DNA of 64,000 bases from Ficedula albicollis. Its lineage: Eukaryota; Chordata; Aves; Passeriformes; Muscicapidae. Positions 50,549-62,043 of the stretch are shown piece by piece (position 1 is the first letter of the stretch; every line of letters starts with the position of its first letter). The notes beneath the pieces are model-generated. The model was not told the origin of the DNA. It ran no database searches and worked only from the letters and a program-made list of their open reading frames with translations. Location of the stretch: assembly GCF_000247815.1 (NCBI RefSeq), contig NC_021681.1, positions 10,666,567 through 10,730,566 on the forward strand, read 5' to 3'. The position numbers were made by a program, and so were the translations under genes.

Positions 50549-52909
50549 GAATTCTTAGGTGGCTGTTTTGGTACCAGCAGCAAGGCAAAATTTATTGCCT
50601 GCTGTCATCCATTAAACCATACACATTTAAATAATAGAAAATACCTGAAGATGATTAGCAGAGTAAATTATCTAAAGTAATGTAGTTAGAACAGTTCTGC
50701 AGTAGCTCTACAGCATGTCAGTGTCACTGAGGAGAGTGCTATGAAAAGGAGTGGAGTTAATGAAATGCCACTTCACTGGCAAGTGCTGAAGCACCACGAG
50801 AGGAAGGCTTGTCAGCACAAGCTGTGGTGGTGGTGAATGGGGACACAGAGGGAATGGCACTGACACACAGGACCCAGCTCTGGCTGTGATCTGTGCCACC
50901 AGGAAAGATCAGATGCCACTGCAGTTCCTTGTGGTGGCCTTCAGCACATTTTAGCAAAGCACCCCAGGTGACTCTCAAAGCCCTTCTTGGTCACAGTGGT
51001 GGCCAGAAAACATGGCTAAGCATGGGAAAAGGGTCATCCATGTCTGCAGTGGGCTTCCCTCTCCCTGGCAGAGCTTTTGTCCAGGATTTCTGGCCATATG
51101 AACCCCATGGACTCCCACAGGCTCCCATCTGCAAGTTTGGCAGTATCATTTTTTATACATTTTTTATTGCATTGGCTACTTTGTGCAATGAAGTCCATGA
51201 AATCATGTTTCTGGGTTTATGTTGTCAGCAAAATACTCAATAATGACACAAACTTCTCCCTGTGTAACAATCTCAGGCTTCTCCAACACAGCAGACAGTG
51301 ATTTCTGCTCAAAGCTGACTTGCTTTTCTGGCAGGTAGCAGAAAACTCCCAGTGAGACAAAGAATTATTTCTGTGCTCCCCCCAAGGGGCTCTCTGAGAC
51401 TTAGGGAAAACAACAACACAACTAGACCTCTGAAGGTTTTGTACCATGTTATCATATATCCCAGGAAGATCTCAAAAATCCCTCAGAGAATCTCCCTGTT
51501 TAAGCCTTTGACAATATTTCAACAGCCTGTTCTCTACTCTTCCAGAATAAAATCTTCCATCAACTAATTTTTGAGTACATACTTGGGAAATGTGCACCAC
51601 ATCCCATCAGAGAGCTGACACAACCTCGTTTTTAGCATGAAAAAATTATTTATATTAACCCAGAGTGGTGCAGCACCAGCAAGGAGAAGGATGAGTTCTG
51701 CAGGCTGGGAAGGAACTTTCCTGAGCTGGGCTTCAGCAGTTTATTCGTTCTACAGATCATTTAAACATTAGGTTATCAAGGACTGTAACATTGGCTGTGC
51801 TATGTAGCTACATTCCTCAGAATGGTGCCACCTAAAGACATAAAATTGTATAATTGTGTGCTTACTGTTCTAGCTGCCACATTGACAAGCATTATACTTT
51901 ATCTCCAAAGAAAAGAAAAAATGAGAGAAGTGATTGTAAATGACCCCATCAAATCAGGTAATGAGCATCAGGAGACAAAGCAAAGTGCCTATTTTATTAC
52001 ACTGATGGAGGAAAAGCCAGAATTCCCATGACCAGCCAAATGCCACTGGTGATGCATGGAGGTAACTCTGGGGCAGGTACCCAACAAACCAGGCACAGGG
52101 GTTAACAGGGCATTCCAAGATAATGAATGTAGTGTTTCATTTCTCCCTTATATCATTTTTCTTCACCTTTCAGTCATTTTTAGTTTTTCTGGTTTTTTTT
52201 TTCTTTTTCCATTTTGGTTTTTTTTTGAGCCTTTCTGCTCTTTCTATGCCTTGATGGACTGGTGAGAGTGTGAAAAGTGACCAATCTGAAAAACTTCCAT
52301 TATTTCAATAAATTATGGTCATATATTCTGTATAGGGTCTGGGGATTTCCTGTTCACTGTAAGTAGCATTTCTTGGTTTATTCCTGCAGGACTTTACTAT
52401 GAGTAGAAGCAGGAATTGTTGTACAAGACCAAAGCCACTCCTTGAGAAGCTGTTTGGAAACAATAATATTAAACTGCAAACCAACATGTTGTTTTCCTAT
52501 GTTTAATGAGAGCTTCATTTTTCTTACCTTGCCAAGCCTGGAAAAAAGCTTTCAAATTTAAATGTCATTCCTGAGGCCTAGAGACGTTCAGGTTGGGTTA
52601 GAGCCAGACCTAATTGAATCAGAAATTAAAATATTTATTGAGTTGTAGAATTAGAAGTAGAAATACACAAATTCTTCCAAAACCATCAAAAGTCTTTCCA
52701 AAGAGAGCATCAGACTGTAGCAGGCAGAGGCAGAATATGGCCAGCGTGTATTTAAACAAAACGCAGAAAAAGCCATAGAGAAAAAAATCAAAGCTTTCCT
52801 TGAAATAGACCTTGTTTGATTAAATGCACAGCATGGTTATTTTGGCTTTAATTCACTGTGATGTTGAAATCTGAGTGGTGTAAATCTTAATGCAGGCTTT
52901 CCACTGCTG

Positions 52910-53133
52910 TGTGCTTACAGAGTTATTCACACCTTCGAGACGTATTTTCAGGGAGATGGTAAAGTGGCCCCAAATTCAAATGTTTTTGTTCCTTCACCTA
53001 CTCTATTAACAAGTGTGAATGTTGTGCTTACAGAGTTATTCACACCTTCGAGACGTATTTTCAGGGAGATGGTAAAGTGGCCCCAAATTCAAATGTTTTT
53101 GTTCCTTCACCTACTCTATTAGCAAGTGTGAAT
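52910..53133. repeat. Tandem duplication, 113-bp unit
   Basis: 52910-53022 and 53023-53133 are adjacent and differ by one base (ATTAACAAG/ATTAGCAAG). The second copy ends seven bases before the 3' end of a CR1 fragment. Confidence 0.95.
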
Positions 53134-53140
53134 ACGTGAT

Positions 53141-53390
53141 CACAGAATCATGGAATCAAGGGATGGTTTGGGTTGGAAGAGACCTTGGATGTCAGTGGGT
53201 TCCCTGCCCCCTTCCACTACCCCAGGCTGCTCAGAGCCTCCAGCCTGGCCTTGAACATTCCCAGGGACGGGGCAGCCACGGCTTCTCTGAGCAGCCATTT
53301 CACCACCCTCACAGTCAAGAATTAGTCCCTAATATCTGATCTATTCCTCCTCTGTTTCAGTGGAAATCCATTCCCCCTTGTCCTGCCCAA
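53141..53390 (-). mobile_element. CR1 LINE fragment, minus orientation
   Basis: CACAGAATCATGGAATC at the left edge is the reverse complement of the ATTCTATGATT-type CR1 3' terminus. It is followed in order by GGTTTGGGTTGGAAGAGACC, CAGCCTGGCCTTGAACA, CACCACCCTCACAGTCAAG and CCCCCTTGTCCTGCCCAAG. There is a short internal deletion between the CTTCTCTGAGCA and TTTCACCACC blocks relative to the remembered consensus. It is 5'-truncated and non-coding. Confidence 0.93.
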
Positions 53391-56350
53391 GGCGCTCAGC
53401 CCTTGCACAGTCTCTGTGCTTTGCTGGCAAGGCCTGGCCGGAGCAGGATGCAGAGCCAGCACGGCACTGCTGTCCCTGCTGCGGGACAGGCTCAGGATGG
53501 AGGGGGCACCTCCCCAGCAGGGGACAAGGAGCCAGCAGCCTCTGTGCAGGAGAGAATGAGCAGCAGCAGGGAATGATGCATGGGGTCAGAAGCAGCTGGG
53601 AACACTGGGCCTTGCTCCTGTCTTTTCACTGCATGCGAGCAAAGCCCTGCTCCAAGAGAAGGCAAAGCTCACCAATGCAACACAAAATCTTTGGTGTTTT
53701 CTGAAGGTAAAACCATTCTTAAAGTCCTGTGAGTCCTGCGGAGGCCGCTGTTAGCACTGGCAGGGTGTGGGGGCTGCTGCCAGGCGAGGGCCTGGCACCC
53801 CAGAGCTCCCTCCAAGCTCCAAGAGGCTCCTTGGCCATGAACACATTGGAGGCTTTCGTCTCTTATCTGTCCCCGCTTGAGCTGCAATGATTTTACAAGT
53901 TTTGAAAGTCTCTGTATAACCTTTATCCACAAAAGGGGCTACAAACTTCCTCAGGTGCAGCACACTCATCTATTATTCCCCTCAATATTTGGCAGCAGCC
54001 AGCTGGAGGCCCTGTCCCTGCTCTCTGCTGCACTGGTCACTCAGTGCCCTCAGTACCACACAGCTTCCTGACACTGCCCTGCACAGCAACACAGATCCAC
54101 GGGCTGTGCTTCAAAGACATAAATATAGAGAGAAAAGAGACATTACTGAACACCATGGGAGTGCAGCAGCTTTAACTCTCTGTTCTCACACTCCACATCT
54201 CCCAGGCTGTCCTGATTCTGTGGCAGCACTAGAGGAAGAACAGCCTTCAGCAGCTGCAAAGCATCAGCAGATATGGAGCTGCCAGGGCTCTTTCCCTTTC
54301 TGTTTTATGGAGGGACAGACACATAGCTGTGCAGTGAGAAAGCAGGACATTCATCCAGCTACTTTTGCAGAAGAATGAAGACAGCTCTCAGACGAACACT
54401 GTAACATCCAAATATTAGCAACCACCACATAACAACTACTCAGGCATGTCTTGGAAATACTGGTTTAATAGCAATGTTTTAAAAGAAAAGCTGAAGGTCT
54501 TTCTGTCACAGAAACAACATGTTTCAGAAGCACACAGCATCCAGAAACGTGCACTGGAACACACAAAGGGGGTCCCCAGTGCTGCTGGCCAGGGCTGGAG
54601 GGTGCTCAGGCTCTGCTGAGTTACATATAACACATTACATTCATCAGGTCAAGGGCTCCAAAGCCCCAGGTGAGATCAAGAACCAAGACAATGCAAGCCA
54701 AGGGCTAGGTAGTTCCAACCCTGGATGCTGCCAGATCAGGGAGCAGTGGAAGCATCACTGTCCTTGACCAGTCCCCAAGAACCATGGCAGAAAGGAGGGG
54801 ATGGCAAACTCTATTTTCCTACGTGGAAAATCCAAGCAGAGTGAGTTACTGAGGCTTCCAGGGGAGATATCTGGGAAAGAGCTCAAAATTGCCCCCCCAT
54901 CTCTGAACTCTCCATCCTGATTCTGAAGCAGACAGCCACAAAATCTGACTGTCACACAAGCACACAGGGACAGAGACCACTGCTCTCGTTCAGTGCTGCC
55001 AATTGGTTTGATACAACACTTCATTTATTTTCAGAAACTGAATATTCTAGGAAGAAATTAGCTGTTAAATAGAAAGAAAGGATGACATTCCCTCCAATAC
55101 CTTCTGAAATCTGGAAAACCCTTCCTTTTTTCTTTTCTTTTTTTTACTTTTTTTTTTTTTAATTACTCTGTCATTGTAGCTCCTTGAAGATTTACTGCTA
55201 AATGTTCAAAAATCAAGAGCTGATCCTTAGACCAGACTCAAATATCTTGTTTGTGCAAGACTGAATTACGTTGGCCAAATTCCCTCTTTCTGATACAATT
55301 CAGCTGACTTAGAGGGAGTTACTCACACTTTACAGCAACATGAATGAGAGGAGATTGAGGTTCAATGCTTCATTTTCCATCCACATCAGAAGTTAACTAC
55401 CAGCTTTATTCCCTGATCCTGCTGAAAGAGCTGATGATGGTGGGACACAAACAAAGGCGCCTTGACATGCAAAGAGTTGGGTATGTTGTTGCTAAACAAA
55501 CATGCCCATGTTAACTTCAGCCTCATTAAAAATACAAGACAAACATTCATCCTGGGATCCCAGACAGGCAATTGGTAATAAAGGATGTGTTCTAAGCATC
55601 AAAAAACACACAAAACACTCCAAAACAAACAGGAAAAAAATCCCACTGTAATTCCATGGTAGGTAAACACTCAAAATTATAAACCCTAAAAAAGAAAACA
55701 TCTTTTTTATGTCCTGTCCAGCATGTCTTGAATCTTGGATAAAAAGATTTAAAATTCTTTTCATTCTATCCACTTTTAATAGGAAAATCCAGGTGCAGAT
55801 GTGGGCTTGATTCCAGTGCCAAGATCCCTGCTCTCTTCAATAAAGAGTTTAATGCAATTTAATCTAGAGAAGCAAAGAGCCCTAAGATACCAGCATTAGA
55901 GATTCAGAATCCTAATTAATTTTCTGCTGGTCAGTTCTTACAGAGATTCCCTCAGTTGTGCTTTTGCTAACATGGTTTAAAAAATATTAAATCTAATAAA
56001 CTATGGATAACTGTGGATAAATCAGTTGCAGTTCTTGGTGAAATAATTAATATTTATACAAGAAAATAGAACATAACCAGCCAAAATTATGCTGTTATCT
56101 CCTCCCTCCCCTCACTTCACCCCTGCCCATGAGATTGTCCTATCATTAATAAAGGGATAACCATTAATGTATGGAAACAGCACCAGCTGAGTCTGTCTCA
56201 TCATACACTGGTGTTCAGGAACAGAAAGCAGAAGCAGATGCTCTCACCCTGCCAGCAAATCCACAGGGAAACATGACACAGGGACCTTTCCACCAGAGAA
56301 GGTGAAACAACTTTGGGTGGCTTATGAAGATGAGCAGTTGATTCGAATTT
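53391..56350. other. Single-copy DNA, no gene recognised
   Basis: GC-richer to about 54350 with open frames of 114 (53360-53704, plus, partly CR1-derived) and 129 codons (53989-54378, plus), neither recognised. A T-rich tract lies at about 55119-55161. Confidence 0.5.
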
Positions 56351-56492
56351 CACAGAATCACAGAATGGCCTGGGTTGGAAGGGACCTTAGAGATCATCCA
56401 GCTTCAACCCCCCTGCCATGGGCAGGGACACCTTCCACTATCCCAGATTGTTCAGAGCCCCATCCAGCCTGGCCTTGAACACTTCCTGGGAT
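56351..56492 (-). mobile_element. CR1 LINE 3' fragment, minus orientation
   Basis: Begins with CACAGAATCACAGAATGG and continues with GGGTTGGAAGGGACCTTAGA, CCTGCCATGGGCAGGGACAC and CAGCCTGGCCTTGAACACTT. This is the last 140 or so bases of an avian CR1 in reverse orientation, closer to the remembered consensus than the other two fragments. Confidence 0.94.
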
Positions 56493-56653
56493 GAACTAGA
56501 GAGATTATTTTACAGGAAGCAAGTGCAAGCCATGCTCCCCTTGGCCTGGAAGGAGTAATTGGCAGAGAAGCCATTGATTATTGCACATGCAGCTACCCAG
56601 GGTCTAAGGCAAGCAGCAGCAAAATGGCTTCAGTGGGACATGCAGTGAAGGCA

Positions 56654-56778
56654 CCAAGAAATTCAGCAGCCCAAGATGAGGAAAAGTTAACTTGGACATT
56701 AACCATCATAGCTAAATCCAAGAAATTCAGCAGCCCAAGATGAGGAAAAATTAACTTGGACATTAACCATCATAGCTA
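56654..56778. repeat. Tandem duplication, 64-bp unit
   Basis: 56654-56717 and 56718-56778 are adjacent. One difference is visible (GAAAAGTTAAC/GAAAAATTAAC). Confidence 0.93.
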
Positions 56779-58733
56779 CAGGAGGTTTATAGCCAAATTC
56801 TAAGCATAGGGAGAAACAGCCTTTTGTGGGTGGCTGTGCAAGAGGCTGTCCCAAAGTGAGGAACACATCTGCAGTCTCTCCAGGCTGTGTCTCACCCTTT
56901 TGGGGAGAGCAGCATCTGCCTGCCCTGATGAGACTCAAAGCAGGTCCAGGGCAGAGCTGGCCACGTGTCCAGCACACCCAGAGCTGCCCCAGTGTCCTGG
57001 ACCCACCCACGGGGACATCAACATTTTCAGAAGCCCTTTGTTCCTAGGAGCACAGACCACACATTGACTGCATTTCCTTCTGGACTAGGGTGAAATTCTG
57101 ATTGAGAAAAGCACTGACAGGAACTCAGATAATGCATCACAAATTCAATACATTCAATACAAATGAACAAACACCAGGATTACTGACCTCTAGCCACAAT
57201 ATCACTTTTGTAATATGATGACACCATACCAAGCTATTTCCTCCTGGTTCAAGAGCCAAATGCTATTTGCTGAAAGCCAACTCAGTTTGTCTGAACTTAA
57301 TAAAATATCCTTCTGCAACAAAGCATAAGGATTTTCTTCTTGAAGAAATTAATAAACATTTGACAACGTAAACAAACTGAACCCTGCTGAAACCCTTTGA
57401 GGCTCAAACATATTGCTTTTTTTTTCTTCCCCCCAAATCACAGATTTTAATAAATGGCAGGAGTGGACCATGCTATACAAGGGATTGTTATTAAATAGAT
57501 TTGGGAAAATACTAAATGTTCAGTGTCTGTCTGCTCAATAAAACTCTTCCATTGCATTGATGGGTTCCACCACTATCATTTGCACTCCCATTTAAAGATA
57601 CCTGACACAAAATGAGTTCCAGTGAAGGCACAAGCACTGATAGTGATTATATGGTATTCCAAGCCACGAGCAAAGCAAGAGCAAGAGAATTTATGCACAG
57701 GATGCCTCCAGTGCTGGAGAAAACAGCTGAGACAGTGGTGGTCCCATGGCCCATGGCTGCAGCCATTCTCTGCCTTGCGGGTTTGCATATTCAGATGATC
57801 TTTATTTGAAAATGTTCAGCTCTTGAATTTGCTGCATCCTCTGCTCTCTACCTTCCTGAGATGGCTGAAGAGAATATTTTTGCAAAGATCAAGAGACTAC
57901 CAATAGTGTCATAATTAATTTGGCAATAATATTAAAACTATTGCAATGTGGTTTTACAAGAAGTTTTGTATAACGGTTTTCAATGTGAAAGCAGAGCTAG
58001 TAGTCAAACAAAAGGCTATTATACAAGCTGATTTCCACTACTGCAGCAAAGAAGCTTAGCAAAAGAGATCACCATCTTCATATTTAGGTACAGTAAATGA
58101 CACAGTCAAAAATAATAATAATTAAAAATAAAAAAAATCCATTAGGTAACTGATTTCAAAAATGATGCTGGGCTGTGAGGGTTTTTTTAAATAATGCAGT
58201 CTTTCACAAAGATGAGTTTTAACCCAGCCTCATGTAAATGCTGAGCTGTTTTTTAATGACCACAGTAGTGGCGCAGCCCCTGAGTGAGATGACACCTGAG
58301 TGCAGTTGGGCTACCCAGCAGTTCCTGTAATCACTTAGAAAAGTGCCCTTGAGACTTCCTTCTCCCAAAAAGAATGGTACCTCTACAGACTGGGAAACTT
58401 GCTTCTCTCCTTGTCAAAGGGAAGAATTATTCTGTTGGTGACAGAAATCAATGTTTTCATATTACTGAGACAATTATACACAAGAAGAAAATAATTCATT
58501 TTGAGGTTTCACTTAAGAGACAAAACACATTAAAATAGTCTTTTCCCCACTGATGTCTGCAGCCCTCTGCCAGAGTATTCAATGTCAGCAGGACTGTGTC
58601 TCTCTTTCTTGCAAGGAAAGACTCACTCTGTGATGATTACAAGTGGAAAGACTGAATAATACACGCTGCTGAGAAAGTCCCATGACTAGGAAAAATTCCT
58701 CCCATCTCCTGCTGCTGCTTTCCCCATCATCAT

Positions 58734-58795
58734 CGGGGCTGTTCGATAGCCCGGCGGTGCTCGCAGGGCGGGCAGTGCCCAGGGACAGCGCTGTC
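58734..58795. other. Compact CpG cluster with palindromes
   Basis: Seven CpGs fall within about 60 bp in otherwise CpG-poor DNA. The segment includes GGGCAGTGCCC (58770-58780) and the perfect palindrome GACAGCGCTGTC (58784-58795). It may be a small regulatory element or a remnant of a GC-rich repeat; it is too small to call a CpG island. Confidence 0.4.
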
Positions 58796-60469
58796 ACTGG
58801 GGGGAGGACAGGATTAACACAAACACAGCACAATCAGGGCTAGAGGCAGCAAGAGACAAACCCTTGCAGTGATGGAGTTATCGCAGCTTGGCTCTTTCCC
58901 GGTTGTAATTTCCTGCAGACATGCAGGGACAGTGGGAAAAATCAACTTGTGCGTGTTCCAGTTAAAACCACTGTTGTGGTCTTTATGCTTCTCAGGATGA
59001 AAAAAACAAACCGCAGAGTATCAGTATCTGAGCCCAGGAATGCATTTTCCTCCTAATTGCACACGATCTCCAGAGCTGCAACTACTCCTGAGAATGTTTT
59101 CTTGGTCCCACCTAAGGATTCAGCAGGATTCACAGCACACTGAGAACCCAGGTTCTGTCTGGGCTCGGTGACAGCATCCCCCAGATGCTGGGGGGAGCTG
59201 GGACAGGCTCTCAAGGAGTTGTGATCTATGTTAAGCTAACTTCCTTCTCCACAGAGTTTTCAAATAATCACTGTTTTAAACATGATATTTCACCAAGAGT
59301 TCTTTGTAACGATCTAGTGCTCTAAAACATATCACCAGATGAGAATTATCAGCAAAATGCACTGAAGTGCAAGAACCAGCCCATTCAATTGCTTTGAGAG
59401 CTGACAGGGAAGGAAAGTGAAGATGCAGGTGAGTGAGTGACTTGCCTGGCTCTCAGGGGTTAGAGGTGAAACCACAAGAAATCAGGTGCTTGGGGAATAA
59501 AAGAATGCACTGAAAAGAGCACTGCCTTGACATGTGGGTGAGGATGACTGAAATGTCTCCTTTCATTTTGATGTCACTTTCCTGGGCAACTGATGTTTAT
59601 ATGTTTAGGAAGAGAAGAGTCACATGAGATTAGCTATTGTTTTTTATGGGAGGAAACAAGTCTAACCCACAACAGAAATCTTTCTCTGTATTTTCATCAT
59701 AGTGACAAAGTGAGTCCTCTCTTTCCATTAACAATATTGTACTTGTCAAGCAAAAGTCAAGTCAACAAATAAGAGTTTCTTGAAATGTAAGATCTTGACA
59801 TGTGAGGTCTTCACTTTCAGTTAATGGAAACAGGCCATCATGAGAAAACTTGACTGTATCCTCCTGGTGTCACTCACCTCAGAAACTGCTGAAAGACACC
59901 AATCTGTGTGAGTGGGAATTCACAGCCTATGGCAGGCTGTGCAGGTTTGGTCCATGTGGTGTCTCTCAGGATAAAAGACATTGCATTCTTGCAAATTTAT
60001 TTGCAACATTTTGCCTGCTCCCTATAAATTTACTTTTTTTCTTTCACATTTACCCACTAGTAGCTAAAATTTACCACTAAGGCTTATGTAAAGGTTTGCT
60101 ATAAAAAATTAAAGGTACAAGTGAAAAAGGGGTAAAAAGCTATTTTCCCATTGCTACAGATATTCCATTCCAGTGCTTCCTGAGCCACTTTCAGGCTTAT
60201 CAAAATGGGATAGAAATGGTTTCATCAGTGCTCCCTCAGTCACACACTGACCTTGGGCAGGTAATTTATCTGCTCTGTGCATCAGTTTTTCCTTCTACGG
60301 AAAGGAGGAATTGAATTTTACCTTATAGGGGCATGCTGTGAAGCTGCAGAGTTTTAAGGGTGACAGGAGCAGACCTAATAAAGGGAGAAGATACAAGACC
60401 CTGAGACAGATCCAGCTCTTGGTTTCATTTCCCAGGACATTGCCCATACAGTGCAAGGCCAAAAGGATT

Positions 60470-60502
60470 TAAAAAAAAAAAAACACAAAAAACAAAAAAA
60501 CA
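60470..60502. repeat. A-rich low-complexity tract
   Basis: Runs of A are interrupted by single C or CAC. No retrotransposed sequence was recognised upstream on the plus strand, so it is not called as a poly-A tail. Confidence 0.75.
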
Positions 60503-61383
60503 ATAGATAAGCCTTCATGAAAGTTAAGCATGAGATTAGCTGCCTCTCAAAGTCATAACATTAAATTTAAAACTTCTAAATTACGAGAGCTTTCAGATCA
60601 AAGTGCTACACAGTAGCTGAAATGGAACAGAAATAAAAGGCATTTATATCCAACTGCCCTCCTGCCAACCACTCCTGTGCAGGCTGGGCTCAGCTTCAGT
60701 CAGCAGCTGCAGTGAACACAAAGATTTTCCAAGCTGCAAGAAACTCTGCTCGGGAGCTCCCAGCAGCTGAGGGTCCCTGTGCTGTCACCCCAGCAGAGCT
60801 GCAGCCCCTGCAGAGCACTCACAGCCAGCAGGGATAACGCTGGGGACTGCCAGCACATGAAAACACAGCTGCACTGCTCTGGCCAGCCTGGTCTGTCTGC
60901 TCACTGCTGGACGAGGGCAGATCAATGCACTCCCCACAGGAAAGGAGAGAGGCAAGAAATACAAACTGGGTTCGATCCAGAGAGCCCCTGCTCATGGCAG
61001 CTGCTGATTTGGGTCCTTTCCTTCATCAGGAGCATGGGCATATGTCCACTCCCCCACTCTGCAGCCAGGGAAACAAAATGACTCTGGGACACCTGTCAAA
61101 TCCCTGCCCTACTCACTGGTTTTCTGGAGGATTTTTTTCCCAGGTTTTATTTGTCTTTTTTGTTTCTTTTCTTCAATTCCATTGATTAAAGTCTAAAAAT
61201 ATTAAATAACTTCTTTACTTTCTCTCTAAACACGAAGTCTGTTCTCAAAACTGCATTTTTGAAGGCAAGAGGCCCTTGAGGTGGGTCCTGCAGGAGTGGG
61301 ACGTTGTCTAACAGGGGCAGAGGGCAGCCAAGGGCAGCTGCACGTGCCAGGCTGGATGTGCCCATGGCCTAGAGCTGCCAGTG

Positions 61384-62043
61384 GGACTGCACAGCTTTCC
61401 TGCTGCATTTCCTACAGGACTGCACAGCTTTCCTGCTGCATTTCCTACAGGACTGCACAGCTTTCCTGCTGCATTTCCTACAGGACTGCACAGCTTTCCT
61501 GCTGCATTTCCTACAGGACTGCACAGCTTTCCTGCTGCATTTCCTACAGGACTGCACAGCTTTCCTGCTGCATTTCCTACAGGACTGCACAGCTTTCCTG
61601 CTGTATTTCCTACAGGACTGCACAGCTTTCCTGCTGTATTTCCTACAGGACTGCACAGCTTTCCTGCTGTATTTCCTACAGGACTGCACAGCTTTCCTGC
61701 TGTATTTCCTACAGGACTGCACAGCTTTCCTGCTGTATTTCCTACAGGACTGCACAGCTTTCCTGCTGTATTTCCTACAGGACTGCACAGCTTTCCTGCT
61801 GTATTTCCTACAGGACTGCACAGCTTTCCTGCTGTATTTCCTACAGGACTGCACAGCTTTCCTGCTGTATTTCCTACAGGACTGCACAGCTTTCCTGCTG
61901 TATTTCCTACAGGACTGCACAGCTTTCCTGCTGTATTTCCTACAGGACTGCACAGCTTTCCTGCTGTATTTCCTACAGGACTGCACAGCTTTCCTACTGC
62001 CCTTCCTACAGGACTGCACAGCTTTCCTGCTGCATTTCCTACA
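61384..62043. repeat. Minisatellite, 33-bp unit, 20 copies
   Basis: Twenty head-to-tail 33-bp units start GGACTGCACAGCTTTCCTGC. Units 1-6 and 20 carry GCATTTCC, units 7-18 carry GTATTTCC, and unit 19 is divergent (CTACTGCCCTTCC). Because 33 is divisible by three and the unit has no stop in several frames, it generates artificial frames of 272-290 codons on both strands (for example repeats of GLHSFPAAFPT). I find no reason to call it protein-coding: open frames exist on both strands at once and flanking residues are unrelated. Confidence 0.97.

Larger units (their letters stand above)
49137..52909. other. Mostly single-copy DNA, no gene recognised
   Basis: Two further tandem duplications lie here (49736-49908 and 50398-50548). 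Open frames are at most 116 codons. A T-rich tract occupies about 52185-52228. No gene or transposon is recognised. Confidence 0.55.
56493..61383. other. Mostly single-copy DNA, no gene recognised
   Basis: Contains the 64-bp duplication at 56654-56778, a CpG cluster at 58734-58790 and an A-rich tract at about 60470-60502. Open frames are at most 103 codons and are unrecognised. Confidence 0.5.

Noticed and set aside
60470..60502. A-rich tract as tail of a processed pseudogene or LINE
   Set aside because: No recognisable coding or LINE sequence lies upstream, and no flanking direct repeats were seen.
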